A stretch of DNA of 64,000 nt from Eremophila alpestris peregrina (taxonomy: Eukaryota > Chordata > Aves > Passeriformes > Alaudidae): the NCBI GenBank assembly GCA_009792885.1, contig WMCF01000025.1, positions 1,943,852-2,007,851 on the forward strand, in the 5' to 3' direction. A model generated the notes under the pieces. It was not told where the DNA came from, made no database searches, and saw nothing but the letters and a program-made list of their open reading frames with translations. Positions 25,626 to 36,782 of the stretch are shown piece by piece. The position numbers and the translations under genes are program-made. The first letter of the stretch is position 1. Every line of letters starts with the position of its first letter.

Positions 25626-27849
25626 GTATGTTTAAAAGGAGAAAAAAAAGTTTTTAAAAAACGTTATGAAAAGACACCAGAACCCATAGAACATGATCAA
25701 AGCAAAATCTAAGATCATCAGCTAGCACTTACAATTTCTTAGACTTTCAAAATATTTTATTTAAATAAGTTAGCTAAGATTTTTTTTTTAAATACATATT
25801 TTATTCCAGTCTAGACAGCATGACATCATCTGCCTGCATCTTATTTCTCACAGGGCTGGGTAAACTGCTTTTTTTCAACCCTCTCTTTTAAAGAATGGAA
25901 TCCATAATGTGGTTTAACATGTCTGTGTATTTCTGCATAATCTAATTTCGCCATTTAATATTTAAAACCAAATCATTAAAAAGATAACCAATAAGACATG
26001 GGAGCTTTATATTTCATTCATTACAAATCATATTCTGATCCTTGCCTACTTTTCTCTGAAGGCATTTTGTTCTGAATTTACTTTTATCCTTCTATATAGT
26101 TTCCTCTTATTCCAAGAGAAGCTTGAATCATGCATTACCATTTAAAAGTAAGCTTAACACATTCTGCACATGTGTGGCACACTGCAGGTGCAGCTCTGAG
26201 ACAACAGGGGAAGAAAAATGTTTTGTTTGGGAGCCATAAACACTGGGTTAAATAAAACAGTGGGTGTAACACTGGGTTCATAAAAAGTCAGTATGGAATA
26301 TGCTGGGGGCCCATGATGGAGATGGAGATGCATCCATGAAGGATGTGAGATGGAAGCTTCCAGCAGGACTGCTGAGCACTGGACTTTGCCATTCATGATA
26401 CAAAGAGGTGAAGTAAGCCCCAGGTCACTGCTCTGCTCAACTGGGGTCATGAGGGACAGGGTAGCCACTTGTGAGGAGTAGGAAAAATGCTAAACTTGAT
26501 CAGGTAATTAAAGACTGCATCAGCAGGTGCATCCATGGATACTGCATTAAATACAAAGACAACATAAACACTCTCTTTTTGTGACTTTTAAATGCTTGTT
26601 TTTGCATCTTAGATGTTTTCAGTGTCTTTTCTCCTTTGCATGCAGCCATTTTAACTGCACACTCTAAGTACTGTCCCAGGTGGCTTCTTCCTTCCATCGT
26701 GTTACCACTCCATGTCTTCCTAGCCAGTCTCTCTTCTAAATAATTCATAACTCAGAATCTCACCAGGACTTTCAGACCAAGAGCACAGATCTGTCATCAG
26801 CCTAAGTCAATTTTATGCTGCCTTTTCCTACGCCTCCCCTCCACTTTGCCTTGAGGCAGAGCTGTAGCGTTAGTACGAGCAGTTGGTCAGATGGATCAAG
26901 GATCTGATTGGGATAAATTTTAATTTTTTTATATTACCAGTTGCAGCACAATATTCAGAGAAAAGATGGACTGTGCAGGACTCCCTCTGCAGAAGCAGCT
27001 GGAATTTAGACCAATTTAAGCTGATCTTGAAACTAAACTGACAGTGTACAGCTCCCTTTCAGCCTGCCATTTTGCCTTCTAACATTAATTGCTCTTTCTT
27101 CAAACTAGCCTCCAATCTCTGATATTTGTTATGTGCCTTTTATCTCACATTCTGTTAAATTTTATTAATCCCACCTCAGAGCAATGCTTTCCCCTCTTCC
27201 ATCCTCTCTAAAGTACTACCTCACACTTACTTTTTTTTTTTTTTAATTTCTGCTTACACAGGTACTTTGTAACCCTTTTGTTTTTATCTTTTCTTTGATT
27301 CCATATATTCTACTATCCTTGATTCTGCCTTACATTGCTTATACCTCTAGGCTGCACTTGTAGGTGTCACAAACAAGCAAAATCTGCGTGAGAGTGCAGA
27401 TTTAGAAGGCGCTTTTAAGATTCCAACCTTGAAGATCAAGCATGAGTTTGCCTTTGCAATACATACTGGAAAGATCTGCTATCATCCATATGGCACTGCA
27501 GATTTCACCTTCAGATTTGAAATAATCAAAATTCTCCTCTTCCTGGATTCTTTCATATTGCCAGGCAGGAGAATCTGCCAATCCCAAATGCTAACATAGG
27601 CACCTATCCCCACTCAAAATGCAGTTTTAAAACTAAACTGGTGGCTAGGAACAGTCACATTTACAATTCTTTTCTAGTCTCTACCCCACATTACCACTGA
27701 AAGCTAACTATTAAAAAAGAGAAGGAAAATGAATTACCTTCTCCTGGTCTTTTATTTTGCTATTACTGATGCTTAAAATTTTGTCTGCGCACTGCAAAAA
27801 CCCAAGGGTGGGGGCTGCTGACATGACTAATTAGTTGGTGTCTGTGACA
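25626..27849. other. non-coding, nothing recognised
   Basis: No supported gene. The open frames at 26154-26468 and 26500-26748 (minus strand) show no domain, signal peptide or family resemblance. A poly-T run lies near 27232-27244. Confidence 0.5.
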
Positions 27850-28065
27850 CAGAAACATAGAATGGTTTGGGTTAGAAGGCATCTTAAGATCATCTAGTTA
27901 TAATACCCCTGCCATGGGATTAGACCAGGGATTAGATGCCTTTTAGTAGATCAAGTTGCTTAAAGCCCCATCCAATCTGGCTTCAAACATTTCCAAGGAT
28001 GGGGCATCCACAACTTCTATGCACAACCCATTCCATTGCCTCAGCAGTGTCTCTTCTCTGATATG
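27850..28065 (-). mobile_element. CR1 LINE 3'-end fragment
   Basis: Reverse-complement CR1 tail: 'acatagaatggtttgggtt', 'gatcatctagtt', 'cccctgccatggg', 'aaagccccatccaatctggc', 'tccaaggatggggcatccacaacttct', 'cattgcctcagcagtgtctcttc'. It is 5'-truncated, with an internal small insertion near 27925-27955. It is non-coding and dead. Confidence 0.92.
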
Positions 28066-28984
28066 CAAAGAGAAACCAATGAAGTATCCACCTGCTTCAA
28101 GAATTCATAAACTATTTTTATATTAGGTGAAAATCCAAATACAGACAAACTAATTTCTTGCATGTAGATGGACAACCAGAAACATACAGCTAAAAGACCA
28201 TATTTTTGTAGAATGTAGAATTAATATATGTAAAATATTCCTATACTTAGCATATGCTTTATTTAAACCTCAGATTTGAGAAAGAACTCTCAATTTATTT
28301 TATCCTGAGATGGAATCAAGCAGTGTCGTGTTGCAGAAATCAAATGAAAGTGCCAAGGAATTTTGGTTTAGTTATGCAGACTGTCTGAAACACGAGCCAT
28401 CTCACAGAAGATAAGATTCTCTGAAGTAATAATAATAGATACTTCACACCTTCCCCGTAGTGAGTGTTCTATGAGCCTGTTTGGAGTCTCTCGCTTAGGC
28501 AAGAAATCCTACTGAAGTCAAGAAATTATTTAACACGAATAGGAACTGCTGAATTTAGCCAGAGCTCTGCTATCCCATTTTACAGGTAGGAACAGCATTG
28601 CACAAAACCCACATTCTTGCCACTTTAGGAGATGTTTCTCCGACCTGCAATGAGAACTCCTGAGACACAGACCCTGCCTCTGTAATGGTTAAGTGAAAGC
28701 TACGTCTTAACTTTGAATTTCCATACTTTTATACCTTAAGTCACTCCCCATTAAATACTATAAGGCAAAACGTATAAACCTTTTCAAAAGGCACACAAAT
28801 AAAGCAGAACACACTTCTCTGTTGATATCACAACAGGAGAAAAAATCTTTCACATTCTTATTTAAATACAAGTATTTACATTTGCAAAGATCTACCTTTC
28901 TGTTCTCGTTAAAGCCTCTGCTGGAGGAGGCTGTATTTGAAACCTGATCTACTCTGAGGTGTCCCTGGAAGGTGGCCATCACAG
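28066..28984. other. non-coding, nothing recognised
   Basis: Unique sequence between two CR1 fragments. No supported feature. Confidence 0.5.
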
Positions 28985-29055
28985 CATTTGGAATCAGATG
29001 ATCTTTAACATCTTTTTCAATCCCAAGTCATTCTATGGTTCTATGATTCTACGAA
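28985..29055 (+). mobile_element. short CR1 3' terminus
   Basis: Plus-strand CR1 3' end: 'ggaatcagatgatctttaac' followed by two to three terminal octamers ('cattctatggttctatgattcta'). Only about 70 bases remain, an extreme 5' truncation. Upstream CR1 similarity may extend to about 28950 but is not secure. Confidence 0.8.
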
Positions 29056-29592
29056 ATTTCATTAAGTTTCTGCACTGCTGATAAACACTCAGATTTTATT
29101 CGGCAAGGAAGTCCAAAGAAGCTTGGAAGTACATCAAGTACATCATGGACAGGTACTTGTCTTCTCCTTCAGAATGACAGGCCTTTTTATCCTGAGGGGT
29201 TTTCTAAGCCCACATCAGGATCCTATTTCCTTCCCAGTTCATGTTCCCTGTCTTTCACCACGTTGTCTTTGAATACTGGTATGCTCAAGGTTACTGAGGC
29301 AGCCATCATGACCTAAAGATACTGCCTGAAACTGCTAAGGTTGGCTTGCAGATGTCTTATACTGAATTTACCAGGTGAAAGAGAGGCAATGGTATGACTG
29401 GTAAGAGAATCATACAGTCACAGTGCTTTACTCTACTAGAACTCAAAGAATTCTACCACTTTGATTTGCATAAATTTTCAAACTTTCATTGCAGATTAAA
29501 AAAATCTTTATGGGAGCTCCAGATGCCTCATCATAAAAGATACTGTTGTATGCAAAGTGCTAGTATGTTTGAAACAGACTATGCCACTATAG
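29056..29592. other. non-coding, nothing recognised
   Basis: Unique sequence up to the LTR target site. No supported gene. Confidence 0.5.
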
Positions 29593-29597
29593 ACATG
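29593..29597. repeat. left target-site duplication (acatg)
   Basis: The five bases acatg directly precede the TG start of the solo LTR and are repeated exactly at 30193-30197. Confidence 0.85.
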
Positions 29598-30192
29598 TGC
29601 TGGTTTTAACTGGGATAGAACTGATTTTCTTCACAGGAGCCAGTATGGGGCTGAGGTTTGGATTTTTCCTGGAAATGGTGTTGATAATTCAGGGATATTT
29701 TCGTTACTGCTGATCAGTGCTTGCACAGTATCAAGGCCTTTCCTGTTTCTCACCCCACACCACCAGTGAGGAGGCTGGGGGTGCACAAGAAGCTGGGAGG
29801 GGACACAGCAGGGACAGCTGATCCCAGCTGATCCAAGAGGCATTCCTTAGCATAAGGCATCATGCTTGGCATATAGAGATGGAGGAAGAAGGAAGGGGAG
29901 GGATGCTCAGAATGATGGTGTTTGTCTTCCCAAGTCACTGTTGGAGGAGACAGAGCCAGGCTTTCCTGGGGATGACTGAACACCTGCCTGCCCACAGGAA
30001 GTGATGAAAGAATTCCTCATTTGCTTTTCTCGCGTGTGTGGCTTTTGCTTTACCTGTTAAACTGTCTTTGTCTCAACCCATGAGTTTTTTTCTTTTCCTC
30101 TTTGGATATGGATTCTCTGCCTCTTCCTGCTGGTGGGGCAGTGAGCAAGGGGCTGTGTGGGCTTAGTTGTCAGCTGGGGTTAAACCACAGCA
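29598..30192 (+). mobile_element. solo LTR of an endogenous retrovirus (ERVL-like)
   Basis: A 595-bp element beginning TGCTGGTTTTAACTGGGATAG and ending in ...TTAAACCACAGCA, thus with TG...CA ends, flanked by the exact 5-bp duplication acatg. The body carries the order of blocks of a very common avian LTR: 'gccagtatggggctg', 'gttttcgttactgctga', 'caccccacaccacc', 'ggtgcacaagaagctgggagg', 'gtttgtcttcccaagtcac', 'ctgaacacctgcctgccca' and 'gcttttgctttacct'. A TATA-like 'catatagag' lies near 29871 and a degraded poly-A signal (gttaaa instead of attaaa) near 30056. No internal viral sequence or second LTR is adjacent, so it is a solo LTR left by LTR-LTR recombination. A 5-bp duplication is usual for ERVL- or ERV1-class integrases. 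Confidence 0.93.
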
Positions 30193-30197
30193 ACATG
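30193..30197. repeat. right target-site duplication (acatg)
   Basis: Exact copy of 29593-29597 immediately after the CA end of the LTR. Confidence 0.85.
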
Positions 30198-33100
30198 TCA
30201 CTTCTATTAATGAAATTTTATGTTAACTACTAGTTATTAAGAGAACTAAGGTGTCATCAGACTTCTGGGGTTGGGCCTAAAACCTTGCTATAAAATTAAC
30301 TATTTTTAAAAATGCATACAAAAGAGCCTGTCAAAAATTATTAATAATAAATCCTTCTGCTTTATTTTTTTAAGTAAACCAAGAGCCAATTGTAATCAAG
30401 AAAGGTATAGTCCTGAGCCATCCACACCTTGAAAGGCCAAATGAATGAACAAATTAAGTATTTTATCTGTCATTTACAGAAAACAAGCATTTTGCTTCCT
30501 TGGATTAAGTGTCCACAGCATCTAAATATATCTAATGCATAGATGACAAAGTCAGATATTGCAAGATCCATAATCAAAATTACTGGATTCATACTCCTTG
30601 CCTTGCCTGCTGGCAGAAATCAATAGGGCATTATGTATATCACCCTATAAACAAAACTTAAGGTTTTTTACTGATACAATGGCAGTGCTGGAACAGGTAC
30701 CCACCTACCAGCATGGAGTTGCAGCAGTGGATTCAGTAGGAGAAACTGCCCCAATTTAACCTGTAATTACTTGGGCTGCTCCTAGCAGAAGCTATGGAAC
30801 ATGAGTGATCACTGGGACTTACAGTAAAACTCATTCCGAAAAACGCATTCCCTCTGAATTATGTTTAAAAATGTGTCTCTCCTCACAAGACATGAAATCT
30901 CATATTTACATCAAGCAAATTCTGAACATATTAGCTCCAATGCCACAGCTCTTCTTGCATTTGGTTGGAATTGGTGGAGCAGTTACACTGTGTTGTCCAA
31001 AGTTAATGATAATACTCTTTTCCCTTTCCTACAAACACTTTCTGCACACAAAACAACTTCCAGCCTACTCTGGCAAGCAGGGTATAACAGCTGGATGCAA
31101 ATCCAGGGAAAACTGGAGTAAATAAAAACAGCACAGAGAAGAAACTCTGTGGCTGGAGACCCCTTTCCAGAATTACTTTCCACTTGACCTCCAACAAACA
31201 GTTGTCATCAGAGAGCTGTGTTAGCACTACCAGACTGTAATTAAGTTGTCCCTATCTAATAAAGGGAAAACCAAGCAGACTGATGAATGCAAACCACAAG
31301 ACAGAGGAGTTTAATACTGTTAAGGGTGAGGGAGCACTTTGCTCTCTTAGCCCTGAATAACTCAGCCACTGCAGCACCAGATCATTAGACCCTCTGCTTT
31401 CCAGAGAGCCACCCTCTTCCCTTCCCTGCCATGCCTGAGCACTTGTTACCTCTGACACTCATCCACATGCACCAAGACCACGAGGGGAACTCCTTGTAGA
31501 GCTGTTCAGCATCTGGCTCTTCAGAGCAAGATGTTTCCCAGGAGGAAAATACTAATTTTCTTCTATGCATAAGCAAGTACAGCAGAAGAAAAATACCTAT
31601 TTTATTATAAAAACTGTATTCCCAGCAGACGAAATGCAAATAGTCGTCTTCGCATAAGGTAACATAATTTATCTAAATATCTTAAAATTACAAATTTACA
31701 CTCGGATGGAAACACAAACACATATAGTAGCTTTTTAAACTAGTAAAGCAAGAGGTATCTAAAAATCGATTAATGTTTTCAGATGCTACTGATTTTTAAT
31801 GTATATTGTGATCACATTATGTGTGGATACCATTAAAACCATTGCACTCCATCCCCAAAATTACCTGGCAGCCCTGTGATAGTTTTCATTTACTTTGTTA
31901 AAAAAATAAGAAAATCCATCCTCAATACCGTTTCCTTGATAGGTATATCCAAATGAAACTTTGCTCTGCAACAAAATGTCACTGAACCTGATGGGTAGCT
32001 GTAATTTAGAACAAGACAAAATATGCATGTTCTTCTTTTGTGGAACCACCACATCCACAGAATAAAAACTCCTTTGACTAAGCATTCTAGACTGATATTG
32101 CAGAAGAACAAGGTGCAATAATACAAGAAAATAATTTCAGCTGGTTAGCAGTAGAGAGAAATCCCACCTTACTTTGATAGCAATAAGGTCCACTAAGTTG
32201 GAGTGACTTCTGAACACTCCATTACTTTGTTTATAGCCGTTCACAGCTTTAAAAGGCTTGTTTCAAAGACAAAACAAACAAAAAAGGCTTTAGAAGTTAA
32301 TAAATCCAAGGTTTGATGTCATATCCAAGTCTCAAAATATAAGTTAGAGATGTTTAATTTAGGTTAGTACATTACAGAATAAGCTAAGTGTAGGTGTGCT
32401 GTCACTCATGCCAATGGGAACAACCCCCAGATTAACATTAACCTTACTTCAACACTTTCATATCCAGCTGAAAGAACTCCTGTCTTTCAGTTGTCATTAA
32501 AAAACCCCAAACACGACTTGCTCTTTTTGTGTACAAACATTCCATCTTTTTTTTTTTTCACCAACAGCGAAGCAACCAACTTAAGGTTCTTGGTGTGTAG
32601 ATTTGTGAAGTGAGCACGGCTTTTCCAGACACTGGAAGAATTAAAGGACATTGGGAGAATTCCCTTTAAAAGCTCATGAGAAAAACAATGTTAAGAGTTT
32701 TCCATTTTCATTTCCAACAATTTATGTTGCTGTGGTAAAAGACAATATCTACCTGTAAACATACAGTATGCACCCGAAATAAAATCTAAACAAAATGAGA
32801 TCTGCTGCCAATAGCATTCTTTGGAAATGTCCTAAATCCTGACATGTTGAGATAAAAAATCATCAAGAGTGCTGATCACAAGTAACTCCTGGTGACTTCG
32901 GGAGGAGTAGTGGATATTTCAGCCTTCTGTGGATTAAAACAAGCTGCCACGATTTTTATCTACAGAACAAGAGCTCTTCAGTGCTACATGTGATTTTAAC
33001 AGCAAACTGTACCAAATCAGAAAAATTGTATCACATCGCCGTGCTTATCAAGAAAATATGTTTAGCCAGCAGTCAGGGTTCAGCAGAACAGCAGCTGACA

Positions 33101-34559
33101 AGCTAACATGCATCACCCATATTTATTTATCTAAACTGCCAGTGCACTCTGCTCATTTTCCATCCCTTTTTCTTACCCTGCATCCCTTCAAGGATGATGC
33201 ACACAGCACATCAGGTGTCTCTCCCCTCACAGCTATCAAGCATTAGGAATGTCACATTTCAGTCAAAGCATGCTTCCCACTTTCACAATCACCCAGCCAC
33301 AGCAGAAAAGAAAATTCCAAGGCAAACTTGTATAAAATATTTTAATTTAGGCTAACAAGAAATGATGAAATGACCCTTGATAGCACAAGACTACTTCCAT
33401 GACTGCTCATTTTTGCTGAGTGATATCTATGCAGCATGTGGAAAGACAGGATATTTTGGAATTGCTTTAACTAGACAGGAAACATTCGTGTTCCTGTATC
33501 CATGAGGGCCTCCAAACACAGATTACAACAACCATTTTAGCACATCTGTAAACTTTTAGACACAAAAATTATTCAACCTGTTAGAAAACCATGTATGCAA
33601 AGTGTTCTTTCATGTACTTTGTATTAACTAGATTTTATAATTCAAGTCTCACAGCCAGACAAGAGTAATACTTTTGAGCTCATATCTGAAACTGTGTACC
33701 ATTGTGAAGCCAGTTTTCCTTACAAGTTCTTGAGCAAAATCACCGCTTGTTTTGAAACAAACAAGGGAGATGCAAAAAAATCCATGAAAAAGAGCTAGAG
33801 GCTGTAATTTTGCTTCATATTAAGTGACACTTTGCAAATGGCACCCTGCAAGTTATGCCTGAACACCTTGTTAAAATGCAACTAAAATCTATATTACTCC
33901 GCTTCACACACAGAGGTAAAACACGTAACTGAGGGCACAATAAACTACTTGGGGGAAATCCATGAAACATATAAATTACTTGATTGCCTCTGAAGAATAA
34001 ATCATTCCCCAGCAGATTTATAATACACTGTTGTACCGTAAAACCACATTTCTGCCATCAATAGGCACAGTTTTCCGAAGAATGAGAAACAGTCTAAAAC
34101 AACTTTGGAACTGGGAAGTAATCCGGACTCCAATGCTTCTGCTGGCTGGCCAAACTGATGTTTCTTTTTGACTCTTTTTCCTACTGAACACTAATATGTA
34201 ACAGCAAATGATCCATTTACTCTGGATCACAGCTCTATTTTCCCCACTCATCCCTGAAATAACACTGTCTCAGGCTGCTGGAGGAAGAAAAATGCTATCC
34301 CTTCACATGAGCTGTAAAGTTTTCCTTTTCTGCACTCCTGAGAAGTCAGGAGAGGAATGGGAGCCATCACCTTGAAGGTGCCAGTAATGATCTATGGAAA
34401 GATGTTCTGGAGCACAAGGGAGTGAACTCTGTGGAGAGCTCTGTAGCTTTCCTGCATCCCTGACTCGTTCCTCCCCCAGTAGCCTCTGCTGTGCTCCTTG
34501 CTCTATGTGCAGCGACTGTTTGGAAGCTTTAACACTCACCATCCTAGGAACACGAAATA
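30198..34559. other. non-coding, nothing recognised
   Basis: More than 4 kb without a supported exon or repeat family. Open frames on both strands overlap each other and show no domain signature. A short poly-T run lies near 32549-32560. Confidence 0.5.
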
Positions 34560-34808
34560 CAAATGCACTTTGCACACATATACGCACATACACACTCACT
34601 CACTCTCAAGACACACGAGCACACGCACACAGCTCCCCTGGCATTACATGCAATTCATTCCAAGTCCCCTGTGTATTGCTTAAAAACAGAAACCAAGCAT
34701 ACACACAGGAAAAAAAATCCAAACCAAAAAAACCCACACACCCACCACCAAATCCCAACCAAACATCCCACCAAAATATAAACAAAAACAACAACAACAA
34801 AACGACAC
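34560..34808. repeat. CA-rich then A/C-rich low-complexity tract
   Basis: First an imperfect CA-rich part (about 34570-34635), then a long A/C-only stretch (34710-34806) that includes a short CAA run near 34785-34800. It accounts for the K/H/T/N- and P-rich open frames in this area, which should not be read as genes. Confidence 0.85.
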
Positions 34809-34867
34809 AGAAAGGAGGAGGGAATGAGGAAGGGAGTAGGGGGTAGGAGGAAGGAAAAAAGAGAAGC
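34809..34867 (+). repeat. polypurine tract
   Basis: About 59 bases of almost pure A/G on the plus strand (ggagggaatgaggaaggg...). Long purine mirror-like tracts can adopt triplex structure and are frequent upstream of CpG-island promoters. Confidence 0.8.
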
Positions 34868-35083
34868 TTGTTTTTTTCCTGCTGTTGCTGTGGCTCCCAA
34901 GCATGCAGCGCTAAGGAAGAGTAGTTCCCCACTTTCATCAGCTAGCTACATCCTTGGGATAAAAGGGAGCAGACCGGAATGATGCTGAGGCTGCAGAAGG
35001 CAAAATAAGGCTTTGCCTCACTCCCCATGAAATTCTCTCCTCCACATCCCCTCCTCCCTAAAACCTGCCCTAAATGGGGGAAA

Positions 35084-35111
35084 AAGAAAAAAAAAAAAAA
35101 AAAAAAAAAAA
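35084..35111 (+). repeat. poly-A run at assembly gap
   Basis: A nearly pure A homopolymer that runs directly into the block of N. The homopolymer probably caused the assembly break. Confidence 0.95.
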
Positions 35112-35166
35112 NNNNNNNNNNNNNNNNNNNNNNNNNNNNNNNNNNNNNNNNNNNNNNNNNNNNNNN
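35112..35166. other. assembly gap (55 N)
   Basis: Fifty-five unknown bases between a poly-A run and a further A-rich stretch. The true size and content are unknown. Confidence 0.99.
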
Positions 35167-35219
35167 CAAGAAAAAAAACCAAAACCAACACACAAGGAAA
35201 AAAGTGATGAAAAGACACA

Positions 35220-35228
35220 ACTCACCTT
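35220..35228 (-). promoter_or_regulatory. consensus splice donor (candidate 5' exon end)
   Basis: Read on the minus strand the sequence is AAG|GTGAGT, a perfect U1-type donor, with the exon ending at 35226 and the intron starting at 35225. It lies on the 3' side (in minus sense) of the CpG island, the right arrangement for a 5' untranslated first exon transcribed leftward from about 36.1-35.5 kb. There is no transcript evidence. A nine-base match can occur by chance, so this is a candidate only. Confidence 0.35.
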
Positions 35229-35266
35229 AACAAGGGGTGTTGGATGGGGTCAGAGAGGAGGAAGGG

Positions 35267-35287
35267 TATAAAAAGGTCTATTTTTAG
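35267..35287 (+). promoter_or_regulatory. TATA-like box next to MEF2-type site
   Basis: The sequence ggTATAAAAAGG (35265-35276) is followed at once by CTATTTTTAG (35278-35287), a perfect MEF2 consensus CTA(A/T)4TAG, readable on both strands. A second TATAAAAAATA occurs at 35346. Together these could form a tissue-restricted core promoter reading rightward into the CpG island, or they may be chance matches in an AT-rich flank. Confidence 0.3.
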
Positions 35288-35416
35288 CAGAGGTTGTGAT
35301 AGTATTGAAACACACAGACACAGGGTTTGGAAGCAGGGAGAAGAGTATAAAAAATAAGGGGAAGAGAAATTATCAAGAACGTGTAAGTCAGTCTGGCAGG
35401 AGAGAGGAGAATCCCC

Positions 35417-35473
35417 AAGAAAAAAAAAATAAAAGAAAAAATAAATAATAAAAATTAAAAAAAAAAAAAAAAC
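35417..35473 (+). repeat. A-rich tract bordering the CpG island
   Basis: Runs of A broken only by single T or G bases. It marks an abrupt shift from AT-rich to very GC-rich DNA at about 35480. Confidence 0.9.
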
Positions 35474-35489
35474 AACCACCAAATGCCGA

Positions 35490-36165
35490 GAAGAGAAGGA
35501 GGGAGAGCGTGGCGGTGCCGGGGTTGTGTTTTGTTTCTCTTCGCTGGGGGCGGGCGGAGGCGGCGGGGCGGGGGGTGTGGGGGGTGTTCGCGCTTTCGGC
35601 GAGGAGCCCCTCGCTGCCTCCCCGCGGGGCTGCCGCGGCCCGAGCCTGCTCCCGGCGGCTCCGGGCGGCCGCGCTCGCTCCTCGCCCGGCTCCGGCGGCT
35701 GCGGCGGGCGCGGCGCTCCCGCTCCCGCGGCTCGCTGGGGCTCTGCAGCCGCGTTCACGCCGCCGCCGCCGCTCCTCGGCCACCCCCGCGCCCGCGCTCC
35801 CGCCGCCGCCGCCCGCGGGCGCCCCCCGCCGCCAGCGCTGCGGGCCGGGGCGCGGGCGGCTCCGGGACGGCGGCGGGGCGGGGGCTGTGCGCGGCCGGGA
35901 GCGCGGCCAGCGCCGCCGGAGCCGAGCGGCTGCGCGGGGAGAAGCGCCCGTCGGGGCCGGGGGAACTGCGGTCCCTGCCCGCGGCGTCCGTGCGGGAACC
36001 CTGCGGGCTGCGCTGCCCCGCTCCTGCGCCCGCACGTCCCGCGGCACCCGGCGGGGAAAGGGAGCGCAGGGCTGCGAAGCGAAAGTTGGGCATGCTGAAA
36101 GGCAGCCGGCGTTCTGACAGCTGAACGCTGCTTATCAGCGGCACATCAACGTCGCTCCGTGTCGT
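35490..36165. promoter_or_regulatory. CpG island, probable gene promoter and 5' exon
   Basis: Base composition jumps from AT-rich to strongly GC-rich, with very frequent CG dinucleotides throughout (for example 35590-36050). Several GC boxes are present (ggggcgggg near 35565-35575 and again near 35875-35885). In AT-rich bird intergenic DNA such an island almost always marks a promoter. Long open frames occur in several frames of both strands simply because stops are rare in GC-rich DNA. Their Ala/Arg/Pro/Gly-rich translations resemble no protein I know, and several overlap one another. The gene it serves is not identifiable: no downstream exon is recognised on either side. A minus-strand donor (35226) favours leftward transcription, and the TATA/MEF2 pair (35267) would favour rightward. 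Confidence 0.85.
35546..35584 (+). promoter_or_regulatory. G-quadruplex-type G-run cluster with GC boxes
   Basis: Runs of 5, 3, 4, 6 and 6 consecutive G separated by short loops, overlapping an Sp1-type GC box. This is the pattern of a four-stranded G-structure near a transcription start. Confidence 0.6.
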
Positions 36166-36782
36166 GGGGGAAAGCATCAGTAACAAGCCGGGAGGTTGAG
36201 AACTGCACTTATTCGTGTCAAAAGTAGTAAAACCGCGTTCAGCCGTGCCTTTAACACAGAAGCGTGGCTCACAGAGAGCGGCGCCAGCAGATGATGTTCC
36301 TTCCTAGTCCAAATGGAAGCCACCCGCAGCATTTTGCTGATGAGGACCATCGGCAGGTCACATCTCAAACAGCTGACAAAACCCAGCAAACATTCGCATG
36401 TTACAGATGGAAGCATTTTACTCGACACCCTCAGAAGTACTTTGCAACCAAAAATAAATCCTGGTAAAGTTGGTTTTAGGCAGATAAATATAAAAAACTT
36501 TGGACACCTTTTTACATTTTCATTGCTTAGACTGAAAGAAGTAAAAAAGAAAAAAAAATGGAAAATTTAAGTGAGAGAAATGAATGAGCTTTAAAAAGTA
36601 CGTTATTTCTACCTACAGTGCTATTAGCAACTGCAAGTAAATATGTCTGTTTATGACTTGTGATTTTGAATTGGCATTGTCCCATAAATGATGAGAGCAA
36701 ATGCAGACCAAGCTGTTGGATCCACAACCTGCAACTGATATACAAGCTGTGCTTCAGCACCACTGTTACACTGAGATAAGCA

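Noticed and set aside
30805..31125. 106-codon plus-strand open frame
   Set aside because: Overlapping frames occur on the same and the opposite strand, with no domain and no splice context. Consistent with chance.
34394..34938. Open frames of 110-150 codons with K/T/H- or F/V/C-rich translations
   Set aside because: They are translations of CA-, A/C- and purine-rich low-complexity tracts in either direction.
35483..36186. Several long open frames (about 140-220 codons) on both strands in the GC-rich block
   Set aside because: They overlap each other on both strands, are Ala/Arg/Pro/Gly-rich and exist because stop codons are rare in CpG-island DNA. No domain or known N-terminus is visible.
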